A stretch of DNA of 64,000 bases, from the NCBI RefSeq assembly GCF_003026475.1, contig NZ_PYMC01000021.1, positions 1 to 64,000 on the forward strand. Direction: 5' to 3'. Positions 23,850-34,303 of the stretch are shown piece after piece (position 1 is the first letter of the stretch; each line of letters opens with the position of its first letter). The stretch comes from Photobacterium lipolyticum (GTDB lineage: Bacteria > Pseudomonadota > Gammaproteobacteria > Enterobacterales > Vibrionaceae). The position numbers and the translations under genes were made by a program. The notes below the pieces were generated by a model. That model was not told the DNA's origin. It saw only the letters and a program-made list of their open reading frames with translations, and did not search any database.

Positions 23850-23975
23850 ATACCTGCTGGCGCAGGATCGCCAGCAAAGAGATCGAAGATCCAGTGAATA
23901 AGATCAGACTTATTCACATAGATCGCACAGGCACCCCCAAGATCAGCACAATTTTACCAGCCCTTACCCACAATT
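23850..23975 (-). promoter_or_regulatory. dnaA control region with inverted DnaA boxes and six GATC sites
   Basis: Upstream of dnaA lies a perfect 9-bp inverted repeat, GTGAATAAG / CTTATTCAC (23894-23902 and 23909-23917), whose arms carry TTATTCACT and TTATTCACA DnaA boxes. A further TTACCCACA lies at 23964-23972. Six GATC sites lie at 23866, 23881, 23888, 23902, 23921 and 23941. A -10-like TATAAA stands near 23847-23852 on the minus strand, and a second inverted repeat GCTGGCG / CGCCAGC lies at 23856-23875. This fits DnaA autoregulation and SeqA/Dam control. Confidence 0.7.
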
Positions 23976-24221
23976 CTATTAACAATGGCTCCGACCTTCA
24001 TCCAGGTTCCACAAGATAATACGGACAATTTACCCGCTCCTACCGGTAACGGTTTCACTCACGACGATGTTGCTAAGGAACAACAGTGGCCGACATTGAT
24101 AGCAAGCCCGGTATACCCGGCCAAAACCAAAAGACATGATCCTCGATTTTGAGCTGGGTTGAATATTACCGTTACATGAAAGCGCAAGAAGGAGAATACT
24201 GATAAAACTATTTGTTATGTC

Positions 24222-24240
24222 AAATAACTCCAAGTTATTT
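24222..24240. repeat. Inverted repeat upstream of the ABC transporter operon
   Basis: AAATAACT / AGTTATTT with a CCA loop, followed on the plus strand by eight A. It lies 73 bp before the binding-protein start. It could be an operator; with no T run on either exit it is not a normal terminator. Confidence 0.4.
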
Positions 24241-24312
24241 AAAAAAAACATATATAACCAAGTAGGATAACGTAAATAGAGAATCATCACCGTCAGCCAC
24301 GGAGTAGACCGA

Positions 24313-25068
24313 ATGAAAAGCTGGATAAAGACAACATTCACCGCTGTAGCATTAACGATTACAGCCAGCCAAACGGCCATGGCTGCGACAGACGTGAAAG
24401 TCGGGATGTCCGGGCGCTATTTCCCTTTCACATTTGTAGAACAAGATGAACTGCAAGGCTTTGAAGTTGATCTGTGGAATGAAATCGGCAAACGTAACGA
24501 CTATAACGTTGAATTCGTAACAGCCAGCTTCTCTGGTTTGTTTGGTCTGCTAGAAACCGGTCGTATCGATACCATTTCAAACCAAATAACAATCACACCT
24601 GAGCGTCAGGCTAAATACCTATTTGCACAGCCTTATGTTATTGACGGTGCCCAGCTGGTGGTACGCAAAGGTAATACTGGTATCAGCAGCACTGCCGATC
24701 TGGCAGGCAAAACGGTCGGCGTGAACTTAGGCTCAAACTATGAACAACTGCTACATGAACTGGATAAAGACGGCAAAATTAGCATCAAAACCTACGATAC
24801 AGGTATCGAGCATGATGTTGCACTAGGCCGTACTGATGCCTTTGTCATGGATCGCCTTTCTTCAGTTGCGCTAATCAAAAAAGCGAACCTGCCTCTGCAA
24901 CTTGCAGGCGAACCGTTTGAGACCATCGAAAACGCCTGGCCTTTCGTAAAAGGTGAGAAAGGTGAAACACTTCGTAATGAAGTGAACAAAGCCCTAACCG
25001 CAATGCGTGAAGACGGTACGCTGACAGATATCTCAATCAAATGGTTTGATGCGGATATCACCAAGTAA
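24313..25068 (+). CDS. Amino-acid ABC transporter, periplasmic binding protein
   Basis: A 251-residue cluster 3 solute-binding protein. A signal peptide ends near residue 24 (AMA-ATD). The mature part shows the family pattern GFEVDLWNEIGKR, FSGLFGLLETGRIDTISNQITITPERQ and the closing AMREDGTL..IS.KWF. It resembles binding proteins for cystine and related polar amino acids, but specificity cannot be set from sequence. The operon continues with permease and ATPase. V. cholerae has the same three genes at the same place beside dnaA. Confidence 0.92.
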   Translation: MKSWIKTTFTAVALTITASQTAMAATDVKVGMSGRYFPFTFVEQDELQGFEVDLWNEIGKRNDYNVEFVTASFSGLFGLLETGRIDTISNQITITPERQAKYLFAQPYVIDGAQLVVRKGNTGISSTADLAGKTVGVNLGSNYEQLLHELDKDGKISIKTYDTGIEHDVALGRTDAFVMDRLSSVALIKKANLPLQLAGEPFETIENAWPFVKGEKGETLRNEVNKALTAMREDGTLTDISIKWFDADITK

Positions 25069-25118
25069 CGGATAGCATTAAGTAAAGGCTCGCACGTTAG
25101 TAAGCATTTACCTATATT

Positions 25119-25150
25119 GACAAAGACTCACCATTTGGTGAGTCTTTGTG
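25119..25150 (+). other. Strong hairpin between binding protein and permease genes
   Basis: A perfect 13-bp stem, ACAAAGACTCACC / GGTGAGTCTTTGT with an ATTT loop. No long T run follows. Hairpins at this place in binding-protein operons usually protect the upstream message or terminate part of the transcripts, giving more binding protein than permease. Confidence 0.7.
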
Positions 25151-25189
25151 TCTCTGCAACGACAATAACGAACGGAATAAGCATCCATT

Positions 25190-25861
25190 ATGGGTTTCGA
25201 TTTTAACTACATGCTATCCCTGGTGCCGATCTTACTGAAATATCTTGGTACCACGCTCGCCATGGCGGCATGGGGATTAGTCTTTGCACTGGTGCTCGCC
25301 GTCGCACTGGCTCTGATCCGGGTTTATAAAATACCGGTACTCGATCAGCTCAGTCAGCTTTACATCAGTTTCTTTCGCGGTACACCGTTGCTGGTTCAGC
25401 TTTTTTTGCTGTATTACGGCCTGCCACAGGTCTTTCCGGTATTTGTTGGCCTCGATGCCTTCAGTGCAGCCGTGATCGGCCTGAGCCTGCATTTTGCGGC
25501 TTATAAAGCGGAAAGTATTCGCGCGGCTATTACTGGTGTCGAACGCAGCCAGATGGAAGCCAGCTTATCGATCGGCATGACGGAAATGCAGGCGATGCGA
25601 CGGATAATTTTGCCTCAGGCAACCCGGATCGCCTTACCGTCACTGATGAACTATTTCATCGACATGATTAAATCGACCTCGCTGGCTTTCACCTTAGGCG
25701 TAACCGAAATTATGGCCAGGGCACAAATGGAAGCCTCTTCCAGCTTTAAATTCTTTGAGGCTTTCCTGGCCGTTGCTCTGATTTACTGGATGATGGTCGT
25801 GATATTAACCCGCGTCCAGTACTGGGCAGAAGCCAAACTCAACAAGGCGTATGTGCGATGA
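25190..25861 (+). CDS. Amino-acid ABC transporter, permease
   Basis: A 223-residue HisM/GlnP-type inner-membrane permease with about five membrane segments. The conserved FFRGTPLLVQLFLLYYGLP and the EAA loop (EASLSIGMTEMQAMRRIILPQA, interacting with the ATPase) are clear. Its last codons overlap the start of the ATPase gene (ATGA), showing coupled translation. Confidence 0.93.
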   Translation: MGFDFNYMLSLVPILLKYLGTTLAMAAWGLVFALVLAVALALIRVYKIPVLDQLSQLYISFFRGTPLLVQLFLLYYGLPQVFPVFVGLDAFSAAVIGLSLHFAAYKAESIRAAITGVERSQMEASLSIGMTEMQAMRRIILPQATRIALPSLMNYFIDMIKSTSLAFTLGVTEIMARAQMEASSSFKFFEAFLAVALIYWMMVVILTRVQYWAEAKLNKAYVR

Positions 25862-26628
25862 TCAAAATAAACAACCTCACCAAACGTTTTGGTGAAACCA
25901 CCATCTTCTCCAACCTGGATTTAGAGATCAATAAAGGTGAAATTGTGGTGGTGATCGGCCCGTCAGGCACCGGAAAATCCACCCTGCTTCGCTGCATTAA
26001 TTTTCTTGAAACCGCCGATTTGGGACACATCAAGATTGATGATGTCGCCGTCAATAGCCCACAGGCAACAAAAGCTGACATTTTAGCATTGCGCCGTAAA
26101 ACCGGCTTTGTGTTCCAGAACTATGCGCTGTTTGCCCACCTGACCGCCCGGCAGAATATCGCGGAAGGGCTGATCACGGTGAAAGGCTGGAAAAAAGAAG
26201 AGGCTTATGCCCGATCCCAGCAAATTCTCGACGACATTGGCTTAGGCGATAGAGGCGATGCCTACCCGTCCGCCCTCTCGGGCGGTCAACAGCAGCGGGT
26301 CGGTATTGGCCGGGCCATGGCCTTAGAAGCCGAACTGTTACTGTTTGATGAGCCGACATCGGCTTTAGATCCGGAATGGGTCGGCGAAGTGCTAACGTTA
26401 ATGCAGAAGCTCGCTACCCGCCATCAGACCATGCTGGTAGTCACTCATGAGATGCAATTTGCCCGTGAAGTCGCCGATCGGGTGATCTTTATGGCCGATG
26501 GCGAGTTTGTCGAGCAAGGGAAACCGGAGCAGATCTTCACTAACCCACACGATCCTCGATTAAAAAAATTCCTGAATCAAGTCGGGATCAGCGAAGGATC
26601 CTTGCGCTCTGGCTCACAAAACGTATAA
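25858..26628 (+). CDS. Amino-acid ABC transporter, ATP-binding protein
   Basis: A 256-residue ABC ATPase of the polar amino-acid uptake group. Walker A GPSGTGKST (residues 35-43), Q-loop FVFQNYALF, signature LSGGQQQR and Walker B LLLFDEPTSALDPE are present. It overlaps the permease gene by 4 bases and ends the operon; the rpmH promoter begins 34 bp later. Confidence 0.94.
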   Translation: MIKINNLTKRFGETTIFSNLDLEINKGEIVVVIGPSGTGKSTLLRCINFLETADLGHIKIDDVAVNSPQATKADILALRRKTGFVFQNYALFAHLTARQNIAEGLITVKGWKKEEAYARSQQILDDIGLGDRGDAYPSALSGGQQQRVGIGRAMALEAELLLFDEPTSALDPEWVGEVLTLMQKLATRHQTMLVVTHEMQFAREVADRVIFMADGEFVEQGKPEQIFTNPHDPRLKKFLNQVGISEGSLRSGSQNV

Positions 26629-26661
26629 TTCACCGCCCATGTCACGATATGGGCATAATTA

Positions 26662-26690
26662 TTGACTCTTTAACGGTCAGTGATTACAAT
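26662..26690 (+). promoter_or_regulatory. rpmH promoter
   Basis: TTGACT (26662-26667) and TACAAT (26685-26690) with the optimal 17-bp spacer, about 90 bp before rpmH. It probably drives rpmH-rnpA and perhaps yidD-yidC. Confidence 0.75.
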
Positions 26691-26779
26691 TCCGCCTCTT
26701 TGTTTGAGGTAGAGGGTGTTTTTACATCCGACACTAAGTAACAAACTTAAAAACTGATCAGTTAATTTAAGGTAAAACC

Positions 26780-26914
26780 ATGAAACGCACTTTTCAACCT
26801 TCTGTTCTGAAGCGCAAGCGTAACCACGGCTTCCGTGCTCGCATGGCAACTAAGAACGGTCGCGCAACAATCAATGCACGTCGTGCAAAAGGCCGTAAGC
26901 GTCTTTCTAAGTAA
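26780..26914 (+). CDS. rpmH: 50S ribosomal protein L34
   Basis: A 44-residue basic protein, MKRTFQPS…[11 protein letters not shown], typical L34. An AAGG ribosome-binding site lies 6 bases before the ATG. rnpA follows after 12 bp, the universal order. Confidence 0.98.
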   Translation: MKRTFQPSVLKRKRNHGFRARMATKNGRATINARRAKGRKRLSK

Positions 26915-26926
26915 TCTCTGATTATT

Positions 26927-27283
26927 TTGAATAAGCTAGCCTTCTCTCGGGAGTTACGTTTGTTAACTCCCGAACATTATAAAAAAGTCTTCCAGCAAGC
27001 TCACCGTGCTGGCTCTCCTCATTTAACTATTCTTGCTCGTCCAAACGATCTCAATCACCCTCGCCTCGGTCTGGCTGTTCCCAAGAAACAGATCAAAACT
27101 GCTGTCGGCAGAAACCAATTCAAACGCATTGTGCGCGAAAGTTTCCGTCTTAAGCAACATGATCTGCCAGCCAAAGATTTTGTGGTGATAGCCAAGAAAA
27201 GTGCCAGTGAGCTGAGCAACGAAGAGCTATTTAAGCTGTTAGATAAATTATGGCATCGCCTGTCTCGCCCTTCGCGTGGCTAG
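26927..27283 (+). CDS. rnpA: Ribonuclease P protein component
   Basis: 118 residues. It aids the catalytic RNA in 5' maturation of tRNA. The conserved RNR-like segment is seen as [14 protein letters not shown] (about residues 65-78), with the start [13 protein letters not shown]. The initiation codon appears to be TTG at 26927; E. coli uses GTG. The ribosome-binding site is poor, suggesting dependence on rpmH translation. The 3' end overlaps yidD by 34 bases. Confidence 0.94.
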   Translation: MNKLAFSRELRLLTPEHYKKVFQQAHRAGSPHLTILARPNDLNHPRLGLAVPKKQIKTAVGRNQFKRIVRESFRLKQHDLPAKDFVVIAKKSASELSNEELFKLLDKLWHRLSRPSRG

Positions 27284-27507
27284 TCATACGACTGGTCCGC
27301 CTTTACCAACTGACAATAAGTCCACTCATTGGACCACGCTGTCGATTTACCCCTACATGTTCTCAGTACGCAATTGAAGCAATAAAAGCGCATGGAGCGA
27401 TAAAAGGGTGTTGGTTCGCGGCGAAACGTCTATTAAGATGTCATCCTTTAAACAACGGTGGTTACGACCCCGTTCCGCCAACCAAGCATAACGACAGAGA
27501 TCATTAA
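27250..27507 (+). CDS. yidD: YidD, membrane protein insertion efficiency factor
   Basis: 85 residues with the family signature [25 protein letters not shown] split over residues 17-41 and ending GGYDPVP. It contains an N-terminal amphipathic helix and the conserved cysteines. It overlaps rnpA and precedes yidC by 2 bp. Confidence 0.94.
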   Translation: MASPVSPFAWLVIRLVRLYQLTISPLIGPRCRFTPTCSQYAIEAIKAHGAIKGCWFAAKRLLRCHPLNNGGYDPVPPTKHNDRDH

Positions 27508-27509
27508 CG

Positions 27510-29126
27510 ATGGATTCCCAACGCAATATTCTGTTAATTGCCCTACTGTTTGTCTCGTTCCTGCTGTTCCAACAGTGGAATATGGACAACAGCCCACAGC
27601 CACAAGGCCAGGGTGTAGAGCAACAAGTTAACAATAGTGGTGATGTCCCTTCACACTCAGGTGATGGCCAGCCAATTCCGGAGCAAAGCAGCTCCAACGA
27701 CCTAATCACTATCAATACAGATGTACTGGCTCTTACTGTCGATACCCTTGGTGGTGATGTCATCGAAGCAAAGCTACTGGCTTACGCTGACGAACTTGAT
27801 TCTGACCAGCCTTTCGTGCTGCTGCAAAACGAGCTAGGTCACAGTTATATTGCCCAATCAGGCCTGATCGGTGCCAATGGCATTGATACCACAGCGGGTC
27901 GTGCTCAGCTGACGGTCGAAGCAAAAGAATTCAACCTGGCTGATGGCCAGGACGAACTTCGTGTACCAATGACATTTGTTAAAAATGGCATTACCTACAC
28001 CAAAACATTCGTGCTTACGCGTAACAACTACGCTGTCGACGTTGAATACACCATCAATAACCAGTCAGACGCCGCAGCAAGTGTCCAGATGTACGCTCAG
28101 CTGAAGCAAAACCTGATGGATGACGGTGGTAGCCTGACCATGCCTACCTACCGCGGTGGTGCCTATTCAACAGACGATACCAACTACAAAAAATACAGCT
28201 TCGATGACATGCAGGATAAAAACCTGAACATGACAACGGCTAATGGCTGGGCAGCAATGCTGCAACACTACTTTGTATCGGCGTGGATCCCACGTTCAGA
28301 AGAAGCATCGAACCTGTTCACCCGCACCAGCAATGGCCAGGGCTATATCGGTGTCCGTCTGCCAACAACGACGATTGCTGCCGGCAGTGAGCAAACAGTG
28401 AAATCAACACTCTGGGTTGGTCCGAAACTGCAAAAAGAAATGGAAGCGACAGCTGCTAACCTGAACCTGACCGTAGATTATGGCTGGTTATGGTTTATCG
28501 CAAGCCCGCTACATAAACTGTTGTCCTTCATTCAAGGTATTGTCGGTAACTGGGGCATCGCGATCATGACCCTTACGTTTATCGTTCGTGGTGCGATGTA
28601 CCCGCTGACCAAAGCACAGTACACCTCGATGGCAAAAATGCGCATGCTTCAGCCTAAGCTGGCAGCAATGCGAGAGCGTTTAGGCGATGACCGCCAGCGT
28701 ATGAGCCAAGAGATGATGGAGCTGTACAAGAAAGAGAAAGTCAACCCATTGGGTGGCTGTCTGCCGATTGTTCTGCAGATGCCAATTTTCATCGCCTTGT
28801 ACTGGTCACTGATGGAATCGGTTGAACTGCGTCATTCACCGTTCTTCGGTTGGATCCATGATCTGTCGGCACAAGACCCATACTATATCTTGCCGATCCT
28901 GATGGGTGCGTCGATGTTCATGATCCAGAAGATGAGCCCGTCGACAGTCACCGATCCAATGCAGCAGAAGATCATGACGTTCATGCCTGTCATGTTTACG
29001 TTCTTCTTCCTGTTCTTCCCGTCCGGTCTGGTCCTTTACTGGCTGGTATCGAACGTGGTTACCCTGATCCAGCAAACGCTGATTTATCGTTCACTGGAAA
29101 AGAAAGGTCTGCACAGTAAGTCATAG
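27510..29126 (+). CDS. yidC: YidC, membrane protein insertase
   Basis: 538 residues. The N-terminal membrane anchor (residues 6-21) is followed by a large periplasmic domain (about 60-335) and the conserved five-helix insertase core with [41 protein letters not shown] and [18 protein letters not shown]. It inserts small membrane proteins such as the ATP synthase c subunit encoded further along. Confidence 0.97.
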   Translation: MDSQRNILLIALLFVSFLLFQQWNMDNSPQPQGQGVEQQVNNSGDVPSHSGDGQPIPEQSSSNDLITINTDVLALTVDTLGGDVIEAKLLAYADELDSDQPFVLLQNELGHSYIAQSGLIGANGIDTTAGRAQLTVEAKEFNLADGQDELRVPMTFVKNGITYTKTFVLTRNNYAVDVEYTINNQSDAAASVQMYAQLKQNLMDDGGSLTMPTYRGGAYSTDDTNYKKYSFDDMQDKNLNMTTANGWAAMLQHYFVSAWIPRSEEASNLFTRTSNGQGYIGVRLPTTTIAAGSEQTVKSTLWVGPKLQKEMEATAANLNLTVDYGWLWFIASPLHKLLSFIQGIVGNWGIAIMTLTFIVRGAMYPLTKAQYTSMAKMRMLQPKLAAMRERLGDDRQRMSQEMMELYKKEKVNPLGGCLPIVLQMPIFIALYWSLMESVELRHSPFFGWIHDLSAQDPYYILPILMGASMFMIQKMSPSTVTDPMQQKIMTFMPVMFTFFFLFFPSGLVLYWLVSNVVTLIQQTLIYRSLEKKGLHSKS

Positions 29127-29153
29127 TCAGCCCTGTGACTCACTCTGTTACCC

Positions 29154-29179
29154 AAAGGCGGCCTTATGGCCGCCTTTTT
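29154..29179 (+). terminator. Intrinsic terminator of the rpmH-yidC operon
   Basis: Stem GGCGGCC / GGCCGCC with a TTAT loop and five T, 28 bp after yidC. Confidence 0.9.
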
Positions 29180-29329
29180 AATGCCCGTTTTCGTCAAAAA
29201 TTGCAATTGAAGCGCCTTCCCTTCTACTCTCAATTTACATTATCTAACTAGCCCCCCTATTCACTCCAATGGCAGCCTTGCCTAAAAACCACTGAATTCT
29301 CGCTGAACTCTGCATATTGGCCTAGTTTG

Positions 29330-29338
29330 GGTATACAA
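29330..29338 (+). promoter_or_regulatory. Possible extended -10 promoter of mnmE
   Basis: TGGGTATACAAT carries an extended -10 (TGnTATACA) about 34 bp before the mnmE start. No good -35 is visible. Confidence 0.4.
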
Positions 29339-29370
29339 TTGCAACGAATTTTTAAAGCTAAGCCAAAGTT

Positions 29371-30738
29371 ATGATCGAACAGACTGATACCATTGTTGCT
29401 CAAGCCACACCGCCAGGCCGTGGTGGTGTAGGCATTATTCGCGTCTCGGGCCCGAAAGCGAAAGACGTCGCACTCGCGGTTGCCGGCCGTGAACTCAAAA
29501 CCCGTTATGCAGAGTATCTCCCTTTTAAAAATGAAGATGGCAGCGCACTGGATCAGGGCATTGCTTTATTCTTTAAAGGGCCAAATTCCTTTACCGGTGA
29601 AGATGTTCTGGAACTGCAAGGACATGGTGGACCGGTACTGATGGATATGATGATCCGCCGTATCCTCAAGCTGGACGGTATTCGTCCGGCTCGTCCGGGA
29701 GAATTCTCTGAGCGGGCATTCATGAACGATAAGCTCGATCTCGCTCAAGCAGAGGCGATTGCCGATCTGATTGATGCCAGTTCAGAGGAAGCGGCAAAAA
29801 GCGCCTTTAAATCGCTTCAGGGCGCGTTCTCGACCAAGGTCAACGAGCTGGTGGAAGCACTAATCCACCTGCGTATTTTCGTTGAAGCGGCGATTGATTT
29901 TCCCGAAGAAGAGATCGACTTCTTATCAGACGGTAAGGTCAGTAATGACTTGAATGGCATTATGGCCTCTCTTGAAGCCGTACGCCGCGAAGCTAACCAG
30001 GGATCAATCATTCGTGAAGGAATGAAAGTCGTCATCGCCGGCCGCCCGAATGCCGGTAAATCCAGCCTGCTGAATGCACTGTCCGGCAAAGAATCCGCCA
30101 TTGTGACCGATATCGCCGGAACCACCCGCGACGTGCTGCGCGAACATATTCACATCGATGGTATGCCACTGCACATCATCGATACCGCCGGCCTGCGTGA
30201 AGCGTCGGATGAAGTGGAACGGATCGGAATTGAACGGGCCTGGGAAGAGATCCAGCAAGCAGACCGCGTCCTGTTCATGGTTGACGGCACCACCACCGAT
30301 GCAACCGACCCTAAAGAGATCTGGCCTGACTTTATTGAACGTCTGCCAGACAGTATGGGATTAACCGTGATCCGCAACAAAGTGGAGCTCACCGGTGAAG
30401 ACGCTGGAATTTGCCATGTCAACAATCCCACCCTGGTTCGCCTGTCGGCCCGTACGGGCGAGGGCATCGATGACTTGCGTGAACACTTGAAAGAGTGCAT
30501 GGGCTTCGCTGGCACCACTGAGGGTGGCTTTATGGCCCGTCGCCGTCATCTAGAAGCCCTGGAACAAGCCGCGCAGCATCTCGAAATAGGGAAGAGTCAG
30601 CTAGAAGGCTTTATGGCAGGTGAGATCCTGGCAGAAGAGCTTCGTCTGGCTCAGCAGCATTTAAGTGAGATCACCGGTGAGTTTTCATCGGATGATCTTC
30701 TTGGCAGGATCTTTACTTCGTTCTGTATCGGCAAATAA
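29371..30738 (+). CDS. mnmE: MnmE (TrmE), tRNA modification GTPase
   Basis: 455 residues (E. coli 454). It works with MnmG to install the cmnm5 group on wobble uridine. The N-terminal formyl-THF-binding domain, the G domain ([32 protein letters not shown]) and the catalytic C-terminal CIGK are all seen. mnmE precedes mioC-oriC-mnmG. Confidence 0.97.
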   Translation: MIEQTDTIVAQATPPGRGGVGIIRVSGPKAKDVALAVAGRELKTRYAEYLPFKNEDGSALDQGIALFFKGPNSFTGEDVLELQGHGGPVLMDMMIRRILKLDGIRPARPGEFSERAFMNDKLDLAQAEAIADLIDASSEEAAKSAFKSLQGAFSTKVNELVEALIHLRIFVEAAIDFPEEEIDFLSDGKVSNDLNGIMASLEAVRREANQGSIIREGMKVVIAGRPNAGKSSLLNALSGKESAIVTDIAGTTRDVLREHIHIDGMPLHIIDTAGLREASDEVERIGIERAWEEIQQADRVLFMVDGTTTDATDPKEIWPDFIERLPDSMGLTVIRNKVELTGEDAGICHVNNPTLVRLSARTGEGIDDLREHLKECMGFAGTTEGGFMARRRHLEALEQAAQHLEIGKSQLEGFMAGEILAEELRLAQQHLSEITGEFSSDDLLGRIFTSFCIGK

Positions 30739-30893
30739 AACGATCCGAATGCGATCCCGTCCACAGGGCATTTCTTGTCCTGTGGATTTTTCTATCCTCC
30801 TTTTCCTTCTCTATGATTCCTTCTATTTAGTTACTTTTATCTCCTTCATGAAGCAGTACAATCAAGGTAATTCTTTCTGATACTGAGGACAGT

Positions 30894-31340
30894 ATGAGCA
30901 ACATTACCTTAATCACAGGCAGCACCTTAGGCGGTGCAGAATACGTTGCCGATCACTTGGCTGAACTGCTGGAGCAGGATGGCCACGGCACCGAAATCAT
31001 CAATCAGCCCGATTTCGCGGATCTCACCACCGACACTATCTGGCTAATTGTCTGCTCAACCCATGGCGCCGGCGATTTTCCTGATAATATCCAGCCGTTT
31101 ATCAAGCAACTAAACGAGCAACAACCTGATTTATCATCGTTGCGGTACGGGGTTATTAGCTTAGGTGATAGCAGCTACGATACGTTCTGCGCGGCAGGTA
31201 AAGCCATCGATGAACAGCTTCAATCACTCGGTGCAACCCGGTTAGGTGAGCGTTTAGATATCGATGTTTCACTGCACTCTGTACCGGAAGACCCGGCTGA
31301 AAGTTGGTTGTTAAGCTGGAAAAAACACATTTGTGGATAA
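30894..31340 (+). CDS. mioC: MioC, flavodoxin
   Basis: 148 residues, an FMN-binding flavodoxin next to oriC. The SSTxGG-like loop GSTLGGAEYVADHL is at the N-terminus, with TSTHGAGD-type CSTHGAGDFPDN later. In E. coli mioC transcription enters oriC and is inhibited by DnaA. Here the last codons overlap a DnaA box (31332-31340). Confidence 0.95.
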   Translation: MSNITLITGSTLGGAEYVADHLAELLEQDGHGTEIINQPDFADLTTDTIWLIVCSTHGAGDFPDNIQPFIKQLNEQQPDLSSLRYGVISLGDSSYDTFCAAGKAIDEQLQSLGATRLGERLDIDVSLHSVPEDPAESWLLSWKKHICG

Positions 31341-31735
31341 AATTAATCCCTTAATTACCCCATTTTAAGGCCAAATTTAAACTTTTTTCTGTGGATAACT
31401 ATAGATCTAAACAGTGATCAAAGGATAGTTATCCATTGAATAACTTATTAGCCTCCCCCACCCTGTTGATAAGTGCCCTTTTTGATCCCAGCTAATCCTC
31501 ACGATGATCCAAGCCGCTCCACAGCTAATGATCCTCCATAACATCATGATCATTAGGATCATTTGTGGCTTATCCACAAGATCGTGCGATCCTAATAATA
31601 GATCTAACAGAAGATCTCTCTAAAAGATCTTATATATATTTAAAGACCAACTTTGAGCTGATCAAATGATCTTCACTAAAGATTCTCTCTTCATCAGAAA
31701 AAGGATAGAATGATCGGCCTTTGCTCGTAGATAAT
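31332..31735. other. oriC: oriC, chromosomal replication origin
   Basis: The region lies between mioC and mnmG as in E. coli. DnaA boxes: TGTGGATAA (31332-31340), TGTGGATAA (31390-31398), TTATCCATT (31429-31437), TGTTGATAA (31464-31472) and TTATCCACA (31570-31578). GATC occurs 15 times between 31404 and 31715. The stretch 31600-31640 repeats AGATCT with A/T sequence and continues into TATATATATTTAAA, a good unwinding element on the mnmG side. The box at 31570 sits next to GATCGTGCGATC, similar to the E. coli R1 neighbourhood. Confidence 0.93.
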
Positions 31736-31767
31736 TCACTGGCTGTTTGAATACCTGAGGTAGTTTC

Positions 31768-33657
31768 ATGTTTTACCAGGAAAATTTTGATGTCATCGTG
31801 GTCGGTGGTGGTCATGCCGGTACTGAAGCCGCATTAGCCGCTGCACGAATGGGACAAAAAACCTTACTTTTGACACATAACATCGATACATTGGGTCAAA
31901 TGTCTTGCAACCCTGCTATTGGCGGGATCGGGAAAGGACACCTGGTGAAAGAAGTCGATGCCCTCGGCGGTTTGATGGCCAAAGCGATCGACAAAGGCGG
32001 GATCCAGTTCAGAACCCTGAACTCATCAAAGGGCCCAGCTGTTCGTGCCACCCGTGCCCAGGCAGATCGTGCGCTGTACAAAGCTGCAGTTCGTGATACG
32101 TTAGAAAATCAGCCAAATTTAATGCTGTTTCAGCAAGCGGTTATCGACTTGATCGTCGAACATGATCGTGCCGTTGGCGTTGTAACGGAAATGGGACTGA
32201 AATTCCGAGCGAAAGCTGTCGTGCTTACAGTCGGTACCTTCCTGGGTGGCAAGATCCACATCGGCCTGGAAAATTACAATGGCGGCCGTGCCGGGGATCC
32301 ACCGTCGATCGCGTTGGCAAACCGTCTGCGCGAATTACCTTTCCGGATTGATCGTCTGAAAACAGGTACACCACCGCGCATTGACGCCCGTACCGTCGAT
32401 TTCAGCCAGCTGCAGACTCAGCATGGGGATAATCCAACCCCGACATTCTCATTCATGGGTAAATCCTCGGATCATCCACGTCAGATCCCGTGCTTTATCA
32501 CCCACACCAATGAAAAAACCCATGACGTGATCCGTAATAACCTCGATCGCAGTCCGATGTATTCCGGAGTGATTGAGGGGATCGGTCCGCGCTACTGCCC
32601 GTCGATTGAAGACAAGGTAATGCGTTTTGCGGATAAAAACAGCCATCAGATTTTCATTGAGCCAGAAGGCCTGACGACGCATGAACTGTATCCAAATGGT
32701 ATTTCTACCAGCTTACCGTTCGATGTCCAGATGCAGATTGTCCGTTCTATGCAAGGATTTGAGAATGCCCATATCGTCCGTCCGGGTTATGCGATTGAAT
32801 ATGATTTCTTTGATCCGCGCGATTTGAAACAGACATTTGAAACCAAATTTATCCAAGGGTTATTCTTTGCCGGTCAGATCAACGGTACTACCGGCTATGA
32901 AGAAGCGGCGGCTCAAGGTTTACTGGCGGGGATGAACGCGGCCCTACTGGTACAAGAAAAAGAGGGCTGGAGCCCTCGTCGCGATCAGGCATATATGGGC
33001 GTATTGATTGATGATCTGTCCACCATGGGAACCAAAGAACCGTACAGGATGTTTACTTCCCGTGCTGAATACCGCTTGTTGCTACGTGAAGATAATGCCG
33101 ATATACGCCTAACCGAAGTGGGCCGTGAATTTGGTCTGGTTGATGATGCGCGTTGGGCTCGTTTCAATCAGAAGATTGAAAATATGGAGCAAGAACGTCA
33201 GCGCCTGAAAGAGATTTGGATCAACCCGACATCGGATCAAGCAGAATCGCTGAATAAGATCCTTAAAACGCCGATCGTACGTGAAGCCAGTGGTGAGGAT
33301 CTTCTGCGTCGGCCGGAAGTGACCTATGAGCAATTGGTCACGATCGAAACATTTGCTCCGGCTCATGAAGACCGCGAGGCCAGTGAACAAGTTGAAATTC
33401 AGGTAAAATATCAGGGTTACATCGATCGCCAGAAAGATGAGGTTGAGAAATCCCTGCGCCATGAGAAGACTAAGCTACCCTTTGAGCTGGATTACGGCGT
33501 GGTGAAAGGCCTGTCAAATGAAGTGATTTCAAAACTCAATGATGCGAAACCAGAAACCATTGGTATGGCTTCCCGTATCTCTGGTATTACCCCGGCAGCC
33601 ATTTCAATACTGCTGGTCTATCTGAAAAAACAAGGCATGCTGAAAAAAGGCGAATAG
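31768..33657 (+). CDS. mnmG: MnmG (GidA), tRNA uridine modification enzyme
   Basis: 629 residues, the same as E. coli. The FAD-binding [17 protein letters not shown] near the N-terminus, the [17 protein letters not shown] motif and the C-terminal helical domain binding MnmE are present. The start ATG is 9 bases after AGG. First gene of mnmG-rsmG-parA-parB. Confidence 0.97.
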   Translation: MFYQENFDVIVVGGGHAGTEAALAAARMGQKTLLLTHNIDTLGQMSCNPAIGGIGKGHLVKEVDALGGLMAKAIDKGGIQFRTLNSSKGPAVRATRAQADRALYKAAVRDTLENQPNLMLFQQAVIDLIVEHDRAVGVVTEMGLKFRAKAVVLTVGTFLGGKIHIGLENYNGGRAGDPPSIALANRLRELPFRIDRLKTGTPPRIDARTVDFSQLQTQHGDNPTPTFSFMGKSSDHPRQIPCFITHTNEKTHDVIRNNLDRSPMYSGVIEGIGPRYCPSIEDKVMRFADKNSHQIFIEPEGLTTHELYPNGISTSLPFDVQMQIVRSMQGFENAHIVRPGYAIEYDFFDPRDLKQTFETKFIQGLFFAGQINGTTGYEEAAAQGLLAGMNAALLVQEKEGWSPRRDQAYMGVLIDDLSTMGTKEPYRMFTSRAEYRLLLREDNADIRLTEVGREFGLVDDARWARFNQKIENMEQERQRLKEIWINPTSDQAESLNKILKTPIVREASGEDLLRRPEVTYEQLVTIETFAPAHEDREASEQVEIQVKYQGYIDRQKDEVEKSLRHEKTKLPFELDYGVVKGLSNEVISKLNDAKPETIGMASRISGITPAAISILLVYLKKQGMLKKGE

Positions 33658-33666
33658 GAGTCACCA

Positions 33667-34287
33667 GTGAAACAACGTTTGGAACAACTAATCGCGCAAA
33701 CTGAATTGCAAGTCACAGAACAACAAATTCAGCAACTTGTGGGTTATGTTGAACTGCTTCATAAATGGAATAAGGCGTATAATCTAACGTCTGTTCGTGA
33801 TCCTCGCGATATGCTAGTGAAACATATCATGGATAGTATCGTCGTGAGTGCTTACCTTAAGGGGGGGAATTTCATCGATGTCGGCACGGGACCGGGACTG
33901 CCAGGTATACCTCTGGCAATTATGTGTCCGGATAAAACGTTTACCCTGCTTGATAGTTTAGGCAAGCGTATCCGATTTATTCGCCAGGTGATCCATGAGC
34001 TGAAGATTGCCAATGTTACCCCCGTACAAAGCCGGGTTGAGGATTTTCAGCCGGAGCTGGGGTTTGACGGGGTGATCAGCCGGGCATTTGCTTCGATGAA
34101 CGATATGGTGTCATGGTGCCGCCATCTGCCTGCTGCAGATGGACATTTTTTGGCCTTGAAGGGTCAGTTCAGTCAACAGGAAGTGGCAGAATTACCAGAA
34201 TGGTGTTCTGTGACTGAGGTCCAATCTTTGCAAGTCCCTGAGTTAGAAGGGGTGCGTCATTTAGTAACCTTGACGGCAAAGGATTAA
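33667..34287 (+). CDS. rsmG: RsmG (GidB), 16S rRNA m7G527 methyltransferase
   Basis: 206 residues. The SAM-binding motif [15 protein letters not shown] (about residues 71-85) and the start [20 protein letters not shown] are typical. Loss of this enzyme gives low-level streptomycin resistance in other bacteria. It follows mnmG by 9 bp. Confidence 0.96.
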   Translation: MKQRLEQLIAQTELQVTEQQIQQLVGYVELLHKWNKAYNLTSVRDPRDMLVKHIMDSIVVSAYLKGGNFIDVGTGPGLPGIPLAIMCPDKTFTLLDSLGKRIRFIRQVIHELKIANVTPVQSRVEDFQPELGFDGVISRAFASMNDMVSWCRHLPAADGHFLALKGQFSQQEVAELPEWCSVTEVQSLQVPELEGVRHLVTLTAKD

Positions 34288-34303
34288 TTGATGAGGTTTT
34301 TTC

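Noticed and set aside
24222..24240. Terminator upstream of the ABC transporter operon
   Set aside because: The inverted repeat has an A run, not a T run, on its plus-strand exit, and no gene upstream needs it.
23803..24312. A second replication origin at the dnaA promoter
   Set aside because: DnaA boxes and GATC sites are present, but there is no A/T-rich unwinding element with box array comparable to 31332-31735; an autoregulatory promoter explains it better.
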